NCBI RefSeq assembly: GCF_003346715.1
Contig: NZ_QQPQ01000003.1
Coordinates: 1 to 64,000, forward strand
Length of the DNA: 64,000 nt
From: Oceanispirochaeta sp. M1
GTDB taxonomy: Bacteria; Spirochaetota; Spirochaetia; DSM-2461
Direction: 5' to 3'
A program made the translations under genes and the position numbers. The notes below the pieces were generated by a model. It did no database searches. It was not told the DNA's origin and saw only the letters and a list, made by a program, of their open reading frames with translations. This document shows positions 9,696-18,337 of the stretch, one piece after another. Each line of letters opens with the position of its first letter. Position 1 is the first letter of the stretch.

Positions 9696-11377
9696 AGTAA
9701 AATATCCTTTTGATTTTCCAGTTTTTCAGGAAACGTAACAGAGACTGTAATACCCCGCATATCATTGACTTCGAGCCTGATAGATGAACTGCTACCGTAG
9801 CGAAACAATAATCTCTGTAATGGATTCTTCAGGCCGCAGCCTTCAAGGAGCTCTGGATTATTACTTAGTTTCATATTCAGTTCATCCATTTTTACAGGAT
9901 CCATTCCTGCTCCCGAATCGGCTATTGTGATCACTATATTCTTTTCAACTTTCTTTGCTGTAATCGAGACAATCATGGAATCAGATGAATTATCAAGTCC
10001 GTATACTATTGAATTCTCGACTATTGGCTGAAGCAGCAATCTGGGTACCGGAAGATGCATTAGCTGTTCATCGATGTTCTCTTCATATCTGAAACGATCG
10101 GGATGCCGCAGAGAAAAGAGTTTGATATAATTGTGAAGGTTTTCCAATTCCAATTTCAATGGAACAAGTGAGTCTTTGGGCTTGGTCACACTTTTAAAAT
10201 ATTTACTCAAGGATATGGCCATTTCAGCGGCTTTCTCATTTTCCCCTGCTATGCTTACCTGGTAGATAAAATACAGGTTATTGTATAAAAAATGAGGATT
10301 GATCTGCGCCTGTAAAAAACGCAATTCAGCTTCCTGGGAACGGAGACTCTCAAGTCTGACTTCATTCATAAGAAGGTTTATACGGGCAGCCATGGAATTA
10401 AACTTGTTTAAGATATAATCCAGCTCATTGATATGATGCCCCTGAATCACGACTTCAAAATTTCCCGATTCGACAGAAGACATCCCTGTATACAAATTTT
10501 GAAGGGGGTTTGTAATCCAGCGATAGAGTAGGAGGAATATTGAAGTAAACAGAATCATTGCCAGAGTAAAAAGAATAACGAGCAATCTATTATTTTTTTT
10601 GACAGGCATCATAATTGAATCATCTGGAAAAACTAAGCCCAGTGACAATCCCTCAGTCAATGGAGTGTACATAATTCTTAACTTCTTATTTTTCAGTAAA
10701 AGAAGTCCTTCCTGATTGATCTTTATTTCTTCCTGGGAAATCAAATATTTATAAGAGGTATCGCGGCTGAATATCGTCCGCCCCTCTTTATCAAGTATAA
10801 ACGCAATACCTTTGTTTCTAATATTGAGAGCTTCAAGCTGCTTATGAAGGGCATCCCTCCCTATACTGATTAACACGGAAACCTGTCGCTCGGGATATTC
10901 TCCATCGTGAACAATAAAATAAGAAAGCCGGTCTCCCATAGCAGAATAGTCAATCATCCAATGACGATTGCGCTTGTAAAGTGGATCCATAAGATCCGGA
11001 CTCATTGAAATTACATTTTCATGAGAAGAAAGGCCCTTGTTCTTACTTCCTAGAAATAGAGTAAAACGGGCATCCAGTTCATTCAGAGCGGAATAAACCT
11101 GCAGGTTCTTGAGAATCTCTCTGTATTCCCACAAATCTTCCGGACCCTGATTGGTTGAATTATAGTTCATGTCATAACACAGTGATCCTGCAAATCTATT
11201 CAAATTATCCAGTTGGATCTCCAGTACACTGGCCATTTTGTTCAATGAATCCTTATGATATTCCTCTGCATCGGAGATAGAGATACGTATAACACCTGTG
11301 TATAAAGAAAAAGCTAGAATGGCAAAAAAAACCATTAATATAATAAAGCTGGAAGCAAAAAATATTTTTATAGACAT
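9692..11377 (-). CDS. Sensor histidine kinase (YesM-like)
   Basis: Membrane sensor kinase of 561 residues. A first membrane span (about 5-28), an extracytoplasmic sensing region (about 29-263), a second span (about 265-286) and a HAMP linker come first. Next is a LytS/YesM-type kinase domain (His_kinase family) with the phosphoacceptor motif NPHFLYN (His362). The ATP-binding part shows VENSIVYGL and DSGAGM. It is the first gene of the carbohydrate locus and pairs with the AraC-type regulator. YesM/YesN pairs commonly control complex-carbohydrate uptake genes next to them, which fits here. Confidence 0.9.
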   Translation of the reverse strand: MSIKIFFASSFIILMVFFAILAFSLYTGVIRISISDAEEYHKDSLNKMASVLEIQLDNLNRFAGSLCYDMNYNSTNQGPEDLWEYREILKNLQVYSALNELDARFTLFLGSKNKGLSSHENVISMSPDLMDPLYKRNRHWMIDYSAMGDRLSYFIVHDGEYPERQVSVLISIGRDALHKQLEALNIRNKGIAFILDKEGRTIFSRDTSYKYLISQEEIKINQEGLLLLKNKKLRIMYTPLTEGLSLGLVFPDDSIMMPVKKNNRLLVILFTLAMILFTSIFLLLYRWITNPLQNLYTGMSSVESGNFEVVIQGHHINELDYILNKFNSMAARINLLMNEVRLESLRSQEAELRFLQAQINPHFLYNNLYFIYQVSIAGENEKAAEMAISLSKYFKSVTKPKDSLVPLKLELENLHNYIKLFSLRHPDRFRYEENIDEQLMHLPVPRLLLQPIVENSIVYGLDNSSDSMIVSITAKKVEKNIVITIADSGAGMDPVKMDELNMKLSNNPELLEGCGLKNPLQRLLFRYGSSSSIRLEVNDMRGITVSVTFPEKLENQKDILL

Positions 11378-11617
11378 TTCGATAGAACCCTATCTAACTA
11401 GTTGGATTACTGAATTCAATAAATGATAATTCAAATATCAATTGACATATTATCCTCAACCCACAGTTCGTCCAGTCGCAGGATTATTTTCAGCTTAATT
11501 AGTTTACTCTCATATTCAATAGGCGTCATTCTTTTTAATATTTCCTCTTTTATTAATAATCCCTGGCAATAGAGGAGTAATAGAAATAGTATATAATTAA
11601 GTCAAATTGGAGTTAAT
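11378..11617. other. Divergent intergenic region between kinase and hydrolase genes
   Basis: A 240-bp spacer between divergently read genes. A perfect TATAAT-like hexamer (11592-11597) lies 20 nt before the hydrolase start, without a convincing -35 partner. A GGAG box precedes that ATG. Nothing else structured was recognised. Confidence 0.3.
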
Positions 11618-12475
11618 ATGAAAAAGTTTTTACCATTGTTTCTTGCAATAGTTCTCAGTTCTTGTTTGAGTACTGGAATTGAAAAAGTTGAGATAGAATT
11701 ACCAGTAGGGGAATCAACGATAACACTTCCCAGTGGAGCAAAAGGAACAATTCTTATTGCGGACAATCAGGCTGCACCCTTTGTCATTATGTATCATGGA
11801 TACGCCAGTACTAAAGATGAAGTCGGTAACATGTTTAAAGATGAAGCGGCAAAATTACAGACAATGGGAATAAGTTCTCTACGTATTGGATACCGTGGTT
11901 GGGATGGACCTGAATATGATGAGGCCTTTCTTACTGTTCATACGATGATGGACGACAGTCAGGAAGCCCTGGATTATGTTCAGTCTCTTCCCTATGCAGA
12001 TAACCGTAGAATAGGTCTTTTGGGATTTAGTATGGGTGGTGGAGTTGTACAGTATATTTCAGGAAACAATGCTAAGGAAATCGCTGCTGTGACAACCTGG
12101 TCCAGTAGTCTCGGATATTCTACTCTTCTAGAAGCGGATGCTAAAGCCACAGCTATGGCAGAGGGAAAAGTTGAACTTGATCTTGGATGGAGAACAATAA
12201 CCCACAGCAAAGAATTTGTTGAATCCCTGGATGAATATGACCCTCTGGAAACATCAAAAAAATATAAGAAAGCGTTCTTGATTGTAGATGGAACTGATGA
12301 TTATCTCCATGCAAATACAGCAATCTTAAGTGAGACTCATTCACAGGCTGAAGTATATGAAGTAAAAGGTGCCGACCACATTTATCACGTTTTATCAGGA
12401 GATAATACTCTCTCCAATATGGCGATAGATAAAACAGCAGATTGGTTTAAAGCAAATCTCTATGATGTAAGATAG
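11618..12475 (+). CDS. Alpha/beta-hydrolase lipoprotein
   Basis: Probable esterase or acylhydrolase attached to a membrane. The signal peptide ends in a lipobox-like LSSC (Cys about 16), so it is likely lipidated and faces the periplasm. The hydrolase fold shows the nucleophile elbow GFSMGG, an acidic-residue region DGTDD, and a catalytic-His candidate in ADHIYH. The length, 285 residues, is usual for a one-domain dienelactone-hydrolase or esterase-like enzyme. It appears monocistronic, with a GGAG box before the ATG and a hairpin after the stop. The substrate is unknown. Confidence 0.8.
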   Translation: MKKFLPLFLAIVLSSCLSTGIEKVEIELPVGESTITLPSGAKGTILIADNQAAPFVIMYHGYASTKDEVGNMFKDEAAKLQTMGISSLRIGYRGWDGPEYDEAFLTVHTMMDDSQEALDYVQSLPYADNRRIGLLGFSMGGGVVQYISGNNAKEIAAVTTWSSSLGYSTLLEADAKATAMAEGKVELDLGWRTITHSKEFVESLDEYDPLETSKKYKKAFLIVDGTDDYLHANTAILSETHSQAEVYEVKGADHIYHVLSGDNTLSNMAIDKTADWFKANLYDVR

Positions 12476-12477
12476 AT

Positions 12478-12512
12478 CTCCCGGAGTTGATTATCAATAA
12501 TGGGAGGTTTTT
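12478..12512 (+). terminator. Candidate terminator after the lipoprotein hydrolase
   Basis: CTCCC (12478-12482) pairs with GGGAG (12502-12506), enclosing a self-complementary TTGATTATCAA, and is followed by GTTTTT. Placed just after the hydrolase stop and before the convergent MFS gene. Confidence 0.5.
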
Positions 12513-12541
12513 ACCTTTTTGGAATACCTGTGAAATCCATG

Positions 12542-13759
12542 CTATCTACCTTTACAATCATGATCAGATAATAATCCTTCTCCTTTCACCAGTTCATCTC
12601 TGCCGGCTTTCCAGCCGAAGACGATCAACAGGACTAGAAAGAGAATCAGTATCTGGATCGAAATAGTCCAGGAACCGGACCTGTCAAAAATAAATCCCAG
12701 AAAGAACGGGCCTATGGCAGCCAGCAGGTAACCGGCGGACTGGGCCATACCGGAGAGCTCAGCAGTCTTTCCGGCACTGGGAGTACGTAGGGAGATGAAG
12801 GTGATGGCAAGACTGATGCTTCCCCCCATGCCGATCCCGATAAACACTACTGCAGTAATAATCGACAGGGCCGATTCTGAGATTAATAGCAGGATCATTC
12901 CCATGAGATATATGAGGGACGAGCTTGTTGTTATCGCTCTTTGATCTTTGAATCTATCTGCGATAATAGGCATGATCAGGGTAGCGGGGAGACCGATAAG
13001 CTGAAAAAGAAGAGCCATCATACCTGAGAATTCGACAGTCATTCCTCTGGATGCCACAATGGACGGTAACCAGGCCACAAGACAGTAGAACAGCAGCGAT
13101 TGGGTCCCCATAAACAGGGTGACCCACCAGGCAAGGGAGGATTTCCATATGGAACTTCTCTCAGTCCTTTTTTGATGAGTTTGATCGGCCTGGAAACCCG
13201 CGGGCTTTTTAACTTGAGGTAGCCATATAAAGACAGTTAACAGGGTGAGGATTGTCCATATTGCCAGGGTATGCCTCCAGCCAAAACCGGAACCTATGGC
13301 CAGAGGAACGCTTACACCTGCTCCCAGGGCGGCAAATATGCACATGCTGGTTGTGTATACGCTGGTCACAATCCCTACATTCTTTGAGAATTTCAACTTA
13401 ATGATACTGGGGATCAATACATTCCCTATGGCGATCCCCATACCTATAAGTGCAGTCCCCATAAACAGTCCGATAGAATCAGTGTAGGATCTGATAAGTT
13501 CTCCTGCCAATATCAGAAAAAGCCCGGTCAACATGGTTAAGCCATATCCGAGACGGGAACTTATCCTTGATACGAGGGGCGAAAACAGGGCAAAGGCAAT
13601 GAGGGGGAGGGTCGTAATAATCCCAGCCGAACCATTGGAGAGATCAAACTGTTTTTTGATCAGATCGATAATGGGTCCGACGGCTGTGATCGGGGCTCTC
13701 AGGTTGAAGGAGATAAAGATGATTCCTATAAGGATGGATAAGTTCATTTTCTTGTTCAT
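12542..13759 (-). CDS. MFS transporter, CynX/NimT family
   Basis: Major facilitator with 12 predicted membrane spans and 405 residues. The opening segment (NLRAPITAVGP) and the general pattern match the CynX/NimT/YycB group, linked in other bacteria to cyanate or nitroimidazole handling, though real substrates are mostly unknown. It follows the GntR-family regulator gene by about 20 bp on the same strand, so the two form a small operon. The regulator is the best guess for its control. Direction of transport cannot be told from sequence. Confidence 0.8.
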   Translation of the reverse strand: MNKKMNLSILIGIIFISFNLRAPITAVGPIIDLIKKQFDLSNGSAGIITTLPLIAFALFSPLVSRISSRLGYGLTMLTGLFLILAGELIRSYTDSIGLFMGTALIGMGIAIGNVLIPSIIKLKFSKNVGIVTSVYTTSMCIFAALGAGVSVPLAIGSGFGWRHTLAIWTILTLLTVFIWLPQVKKPAGFQADQTHQKRTERSSIWKSSLAWWVTLFMGTQSLLFYCLVAWLPSIVASRGMTVEFSGMMALLFQLIGLPATLIMPIIADRFKDQRAITTSSSLIYLMGMILLLISESALSIITAVVFIGIGMGGSISLAITFISLRTPSAGKTAELSGMAQSAGYLLAAIGPFFLGFIFDRSGSWTISIQILILFLVLLIVFGWKAGRDELVKGEGLLSDHDCKGR

Positions 13760-13778
13760 ATACTCTTTGCCTCTGTTC

Positions 13779-14435
13779 CTACAAATTTAGCAGTTCAATA
13801 ATCGTTAATTCCGCTTTTATACAATCCTGTTCCTGAATGGCAGCAAAGAGTTTTCTGTGAAGAAAATCAACCACATCACCCTCCAGTTTCTCAAGCTCCA
13901 CCTTCTGCCTGATGGTTCTGCCTATATAGGCGGAAATATGCTTGTACAGGTCATAGAAAAGGCTGTTGTGGGAGGCTCGGGCGATTGTCATATGAAATTC
14001 GATGTCCGCATCGGTATTCTCTTTGGCGGATAAGCTGATGGCCTCTCTTTTATGGAGAGCCTTTTTCATCTCCGCGAGATCAGAATCAGTTCGCCTCTCT
14101 GCTGCCAGTCTTACGATATCCTTTTCGAGGCACAACCTGATTTCATACACCTCATTCATAGCCGATAAACTCAGTCGTTTCAGGATATTGGCTTCAAAGG
14201 GGCCTGAAGCGAGGACATAGGTACCGTCTCCCTGACGGGCTTCCAGTACGCCGGCGTGGATCAGAGACTGTATAGCCTCACGAATTGTATTCCTACTCAC
14301 TCCAAAGGATTTGACCAGTTCCGGTTCCGCAGGAATCTTACTCCCCAGCAGTAGTGTCCCTGTCCTAATCTCTTTTTCAATCTCATCAGCGATCTGTTTC
14401 GGCAGTGACAGTCTAATCGGTTTCGTGACATCCAT
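13779..14435 (-). CDS. GntR/FadR-family transcriptional regulator
   Basis: Ligand-responsive repressor or activator. The N-terminal winged helix (about 10-75) carries the GntR signature, including VSRNTIREAIQSL and GTYV. The C-terminal all-helical FCD-type domain (about 85-215) has the expected DIEFH metal/ligand motif. The frame opens at 14453, but a GGAGG box lies inside that extension, so the ATG at 14435 (MDVTKP, 218 residues) is preferred. It is co-directional with and just upstream of the MFS gene and probably regulates it in response to an organic acid or similar ligand. Confidence 0.87.
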   Translation of the reverse strand: MDVTKPIRLSLPKQIADEIEKEIRTGTLLLGSKIPAEPELVKSFGVSRNTIREAIQSLIHAGVLEARQGDGTYVLASGPFEANILKRLSLSAMNEVYEIRLCLEKDIVRLAAERRTDSDLAEMKKALHKREAISLSAKENTDADIEFHMTIARASHNSLFYDLYKHISAYIGRTIRQKVELEKLEGDVVDFLHRKLFAAIQEQDCIKAELTIIELLNL

Positions 14436-14498
14436 TTTTATACCTCCAAACATCGGATGTTTAAACTATCCAGATCTTATTCTTCTGTCAATCCCACT

Positions 14499-14747
14499 AT
14501 GGAAAAGGAGCTTATCCGTGAGCTGGAAGAGTTCAAGAAAGAGAAGGAGCGTGTTAAACAGATCCCTGAGAATCCGGGAGGTTCACAGTCCAGCCGCAGG
14601 GAGAAGATTATCAATATTGGATTTATCTTAGTTGTTCTCTCCCTTTTCATCATGGAGATAACAACTCACTTCCAGTTCTGGATTCACAACTCCATCGAGA
14701 GACATACTGAAGAGACAATCGTCAACTCCCGGAGTTTCCATAGATAG
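14499..14747 (+). CDS. Small single-span membrane protein, unknown
   Basis: Not recognised. It is an 82-residue reading frame (a longer form could start at 14457). A charged, probably coiled N-terminal half (about 1-35) precedes one strong membrane span (about 38-58) and a short polar tail. It is divergent to the GntR gene. Neither start has an obvious ribosome-binding site, so it could be a chance frame, but the charge-then-span architecture is protein-like. Its 3' end overlaps the remnant of the decayed kinase on the other strand. Confidence 0.4.
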   Translation: MEKELIRELEEFKKEKERVKQIPENPGGSQSSRREKIINIGFILVVLSLFIMEITTHFQFWIHNSIERHTEETIVNSRSFHR

Positions 14748-16147
14748 AGGATAAATTTTCCAACTGATTCAGGGCTGCTTTTAATTGATATTTTTTAATA
14801 CTCTGTTTGAGCTCATTCATATGTTGCCTCATGTTCTCTGGAATCGAAAAATCTTCCAGTTCTTCTAATATCGTAAGGCATTTTTGGGGTCGTCGTTTTT
14901 TTAGCTGTTCTTTCATAGGCTCCAGATGACTTAACAGTTTTTCGGGAGAGATTATTCTGTACGAAGGGGCGTTCCTTTCTGACTCTTCCAGTCCGCTTTC
15001 CTCAATATTTTTCACAATTGTCATCAATCTGGCTGAAAAATCTTCAAGGGCGGGATGATCAGTGGGAATCGTACTTTCTTTTAGCAGTACGTCAAGAACA
15101 GCGGCAGATTCCTGAAGAGTTTACAATTCCCTCTAACCCTGTTTAGTCCATCCTGGATATCAATACCCGGGATACAGGGAATGTCGTTTTCATTTTCCAC
15201 TTCAGGCATTTGTAAATCCATAAGGATGCAGTCATAGCCTTCCCTGTGTGAAGCCAGAGCCTCATTACCATTATTTACGACATCTACCCTGAAGCCCTCC
15301 TGTTCGAGGGTCTCAAGGGCTACCTGCTGATTGATTTCGTTATCTTCGGCCAATAGAATCCTGGCAGCTTTTATTTTTTCGAAGCCCTCCTGTTTTTCTT
15401 CTTTTAGTACATCTCCGCCTCTTACGGTCATCTCAACTTTTCCGAAAACCTGCATAATACAGTCTCTGCACCCATCAAACTGATACAGCCGAAAAGTCAA
15501 TGAGCACAAGTTTCATAGCATGTTGTTCCAGGAATCCGAGAACCCTGCTGCTAAGCTCATCGGCTTTCCTGTTATCTATCTCTTCCTGTATGGGAACAAT
15601 CAGGCAGCCGTCCATTTCATATATACCCGACAATCCCGTATCAGAATCAGACAATGTTGTTTTCATTTTTCTGCATTACTATAATATCCAGAAGACGGAA
15701 AGCATCAGCCAGTGCTTCGGCTTTGGTCCCACATCTTTTCTTCCTGCCGGACTTTATCAGTATTATCTATAATAAATTCCAGACCGCCGATGATTTCTCC
15801 GTTTTCATCACGAAGAGCATCGCTGTATACTTTATAGGAATAGATTGACCGTTGACTCTGGCTATATTACGGACGGTGACCTGTTCACCCCCTGCATTAT
15901 TTATATAGACTAGTTCTAAATCAATATCCACTGCCATTACGGGGGTATTGTTCTTTCATCTCGTACTATTAATGATCATTTTTTTGATATTCATTAAAAA
16001 ATTTAATGATAGATGAACAGTAATTCTAATGAATGATTTATTATAAGAATCCAGGTATGAATCTCTACAGAAGTTAATGAACTTCAGATTAGCTAAAATG
16101 CTGACCTTCCAGTTCCGTTATTTTCTGTTCAAGTTCTTTGTATCCGA
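14722..16147 (-). pseudogene. Decayed hybrid sensor kinase (PAS, STAS-like, receiver, Hpt-region pieces)
   Basis: Several fragments on the minus strand, in different frames, read as one decayed signalling gene or a fusion of two. From the 5' side: a coiled piece KELEQKITELE (about 16145-16090); a PAS piece AVDIDLELVYINNAGG (about 15935-15890) continuing as GLEFIIDNTDKV in another frame; a STAS/RsbS-like piece with CLIVPIQEEID and VLIDFSAV (about 15666-15475). Next comes a receiver with LLAEDNEINQQ and ILMDLQMPE (15509-15200) that runs directly into PGIDIQDGLNRV, a motif that normally starts the Hpt-side region. A loose C-terminal helical piece (15027-14722) ends it. Stops and frame changes separate the parts. 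A functional product is unlikely. Confidence 0.75.
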
Positions 16148-16477
16148 ATTATGGATAAATATTATGAAGATAAGTCCTCTCTATTTTTACGGGTTTTACT
16201 TTAAAAAGTATCTGGAAAATAAGAGGAAGTAGGCATGATAAGTGAATCGGGAAAATGATTATGATTGAAAAATGGTGTAAATATTTATTCTTTTTTTGAT
16301 CTTTTCCTTCACCAAGTGGATGACATCCGGGCTTTCCAAGGCTGCACTACCACTCCGAACATCTCAAAAAATTGGCGCTTGTAATTCAATTTCTTCTCAA
16401 AATTTGAATTATTTGTAAGAAAATCAGGAGAAAACAACGATTAATCGGCTATCTATCAAACTAAAGGTGTTCTTAAC
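16148..16477. other. Intergenic stretch before the cold-shock gene
   Basis: No gene seen. The only structure noted is an AT-rich inverted repeat, TAATTCAA against TTGAATTA (about 16382-16411), roughly 70 bp upstream of the csp promoter. Confidence 0.4.
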
Positions 16478-16506
16478 TTGACTTTGTTTGGTGTTCTCCG
16501 TAATCT
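16478..16506 (+). promoter_or_regulatory. Promoter of the cold-shock gene
   Basis: -35 TTGACT (16478-16483), 17-bp spacer, -10 TAATCT (16501-16506). This predicts a 5' leader of roughly 35-40 nt before the csp ATG at 16550, with GGA about 11 nt upstream of the start. Confidence 0.7.
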
Positions 16507-16549
16507 CTCAGTGAAGATCATAAATTAGTGATTAAAGGAATAAAGAAGT

Positions 16550-16744
16550 ATGAGTACAGGTACAGTAAAGTTTTTTAATGAGTCAAAAGGTTTCGGTTTT
16601 ATTACACCAGAAGAGGGTGGTAATGATGTTTTCGTTCACAGTTCAGAAATTGTGGATGGACCTCTTTATGAAAATGACAAAGTCACTTTCGAAATCGGAG
16701 AAGGTCAGAAAGGACCTTGTGCTATAAAAGTAAGCAAAATTTAA
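16550..16744 (+). CDS. csp: Cold-shock protein (CspA family)
   Basis: A 64-residue single cold-shock domain that binds single-stranded RNA or DNA and acts as an RNA chaperone. The RNP1 motif KGFGFI and the RNP2 motif VFVHSS are both intact, and the opening [10 protein letters not shown] is typical. The length is normal for the family. It is monocistronic, between its own promoter and a strong terminator. The very short leader suggests it lacks the long thermosensing 5' UTR of E. coli cspA. Confidence 0.96.
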   Translation: MSTGTVKFFNESKGFGFITPEEGGNDVFVHSSEIVDGPLYENDKVTFEIGEGQKGPCAIKVSKI

Positions 16745-16772
16745 TATAATTATTATAATAATAAATTCTTAC

Positions 16773-16865
16773 CGAGAAGGGGTTTCCTGTATAGGGAATC
16801 ACTTCTAGCAATGAACATAATAGGCATGCATTCCTCTAGAAGGATAGTATGCCTATTTTTTTTAT
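16773..16865 (+). terminator. Tandem hairpins ending in a terminator after csp
   Basis: An imperfect 12-bp hairpin (GAAGGGGTTTCC against GGGAATCACTTC, about 16776-16806) is followed by a perfect stem AATAGGCAT / ATGCCTATT (16819-16827 and 16849-16857) and a run of T. The second hairpin is a classical intrinsic terminator. Confidence 0.75.
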
Positions 16866-16918
16866 AAGTAGATTATTTAATTTGAATAGATTGCATGATG
16901 AAGTACATTGTTTTAGAT

Positions 16919-17527
16919 TTATTTCCCCTGCAGAAGCATCGTTTCTCTCAGGGAGACACCATTTGCTTCTGCAGAATCCAATGGTTCTGATTTACTGTTT
17001 ACTTCTCCTGCCTTAAAGCAATGCAGTACCTTCTGATTAAATACAGTTCTGAATCCCAGTGATTCAAAGGTTTTTTGAAGAACTTGCGGGGTGAATCCCA
17101 TATCATCAACATTGTTTTGTTCGCAAATACTGATATATCCTGCAAATTTCCTGGGGCCTGAATCAAATTCACTTGTCCAAACCGAACGGTTGCCGGGCAT
17201 GTAGTTTGTGAAGCAATAACAGCGGTCAATGAATTTTTTCATGTCACTGCTCACATTGTAAAAATATGTAGGCGATCCGATAATCACAGCATCTGCTTCT
17301 CTCAGTAAAATATAGGCTCTCTGCATATCATCTTTGATTACGCATTGGTTGCTTTTTGAACAACCCTCACAGCCGTTGCATCCGACAAAATTCATTTCCC
17401 CCAGAAAAAGGGTCTCTACCGAAAAATCCTCTGAATTCTGAAAAGCACTGAGGGTTTTTTCAATTAACGCGGCAGTATTACCGTTTTTTCTTTTACTTCC
17501 GACCACAGCTAATATTTTCATGCTCAT
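16919..17527 (-). CDS. NADPH-dependent FMN reductase / iron-sulfur flavoprotein-like
   Basis: Cytoplasmic flavodoxin-fold oxidoreductase of 202 residues. The N-terminal FMN loop reads VVGSKRKNGNTAAL. A cysteine cluster CNGCEGCSKSNQC (about 50-63) matches the iron-sulfur flavoprotein or NADPH-reductase group. The motif GSPTYFYN follows at the second flavin contact. Its start codon overlaps the MarR-gene stop by one nucleotide (TAATG), so the two are coupled. Redox partner or substrate is unknown; a redox or quinone-type signal to MarR is a reasonable inference. Confidence 0.82.
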   Translation of the reverse strand: MSMKILAVVGSKRKNGNTAALIEKTLSAFQNSEDFSVETLFLGEMNFVGCNGCEGCSKSNQCVIKDDMQRAYILLREADAVIIGSPTYFYNVSSDMKKFIDRCYCFTNYMPGNRSVWTSEFDSGPRKFAGYISICEQNNVDDMGFTPQVLQKTFESLGFRTVFNQKVLHCFKAGEVNSKSEPLDSAEANGVSLRETMLLQGK

Positions 17528-18066
17528 TAGGATACTTCACTGTTCGATGAGGAGTCTTCATCCATGAATCTGTAAACCTCCTGAGACGTGGCAGCAATAG
17601 GGCCACTCACAAGAAGAGGAGGAGAAATTATTTTTTCGGCATTGAGCATGGATGCCATTCGCTGAAGAGAGGAGATAATCATATTTTTTTCCCACTCCTC
17701 CAGTTTTTCAAATTCGTCTGTAAATTCTTCCTGAAGCAGAGAGGGATTCGTGTCCAATATCTTTTCAGATTTCTCAGTGAGAAGAATATTTACCTTACGT
17801 TTATCCAGAGAACTTCTCTGACGTGTGGCAAAACCCTGTTGTTCGAGACGGTCCAGGATGCTGGTTACCGTAGCCTGAGACAGGCTGACCTCTTTGGCAA
17901 TGGCCGAAATAGGTCTATCAGAACCTTTGTGTATCTCCTTTAGAACAATCAATTGAGGACCAGTGAGACCATATCGTTTGGACAGTTTTTTAGACTGAAG
18001 GTCTATGGCCCGAATAATCTGTCTCAATGTAGAGACAACAATGTCTGAATTATTCTGCAACACCAT
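17527..18066 (-). CDS. MarR-family transcriptional regulator
   Basis: Winged-helix dimeric regulator of 179 residues. It shows the MarR core: recognition-helix region ISAIAKEVSLSQATVTSIL and the wing motif RQRSSLDKRKVNI. A C-terminal tail of about 35 residues extends beyond the usual MarR length. It is divergent from the betaine importer and coupled to a flavoprotein gene. MarR-type regulators such as CosR/EctR control compatible-solute genes in other bacteria, so regulation of the divergent proX-proV-proW operon is plausible but inferred. Confidence 0.87.
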   Translation of the reverse strand: MVLQNNSDIVVSTLRQIIRAIDLQSKKLSKRYGLTGPQLIVLKEIHKGSDRPISAIAKEVSLSQATVTSILDRLEQQGFATRQRSSLDKRKVNILLTEKSEKILDTNPSLLQEEFTDEFEKLEEWEKNMIISSLQRMASMLNAEKIISPPLLVSGPIAATSQEVYRFMDEDSSSNSEVS

Positions 18067-18337
18067 ATATTCACCTCTTATATTAAATTATTTTAAATTA
18101 TTTTTACAATATCACTCAAATTGATGAATTGTAAAGTATACATATTTTAACGGCACTAATAATTATATATTCAGAAAATTAGTAATTAATATCACTTTAA
18201 AGCATATTTAAATAAATTATAGGGGCTCATGAGGGCATTCTAGCCCTTTATTTCATGATTTTTAAACTTTGATCGTTTGACTAAGGTGTTGTTTTCGTTT
18301 AGTGTACTAAGTAAATACATCAAAAATTGAGGTTTTT
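18067..18337. promoter_or_regulatory. Divergent control region between marR and proX
   Basis: AT-rich 271-bp spacer. A GGGCT...AGCCC hairpin (about 18222-18253) followed by TTTAT is present. Closer to proX a weak -35/-10 pair (TTGACT 18277-18282, 17 bp, TAGTGT 18300-18305) could drive the importer. The MarR-gene side carries near-repeats of TAAATTATTTT (about 18080-18102), a possible regulator site. Confidence 0.4.
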
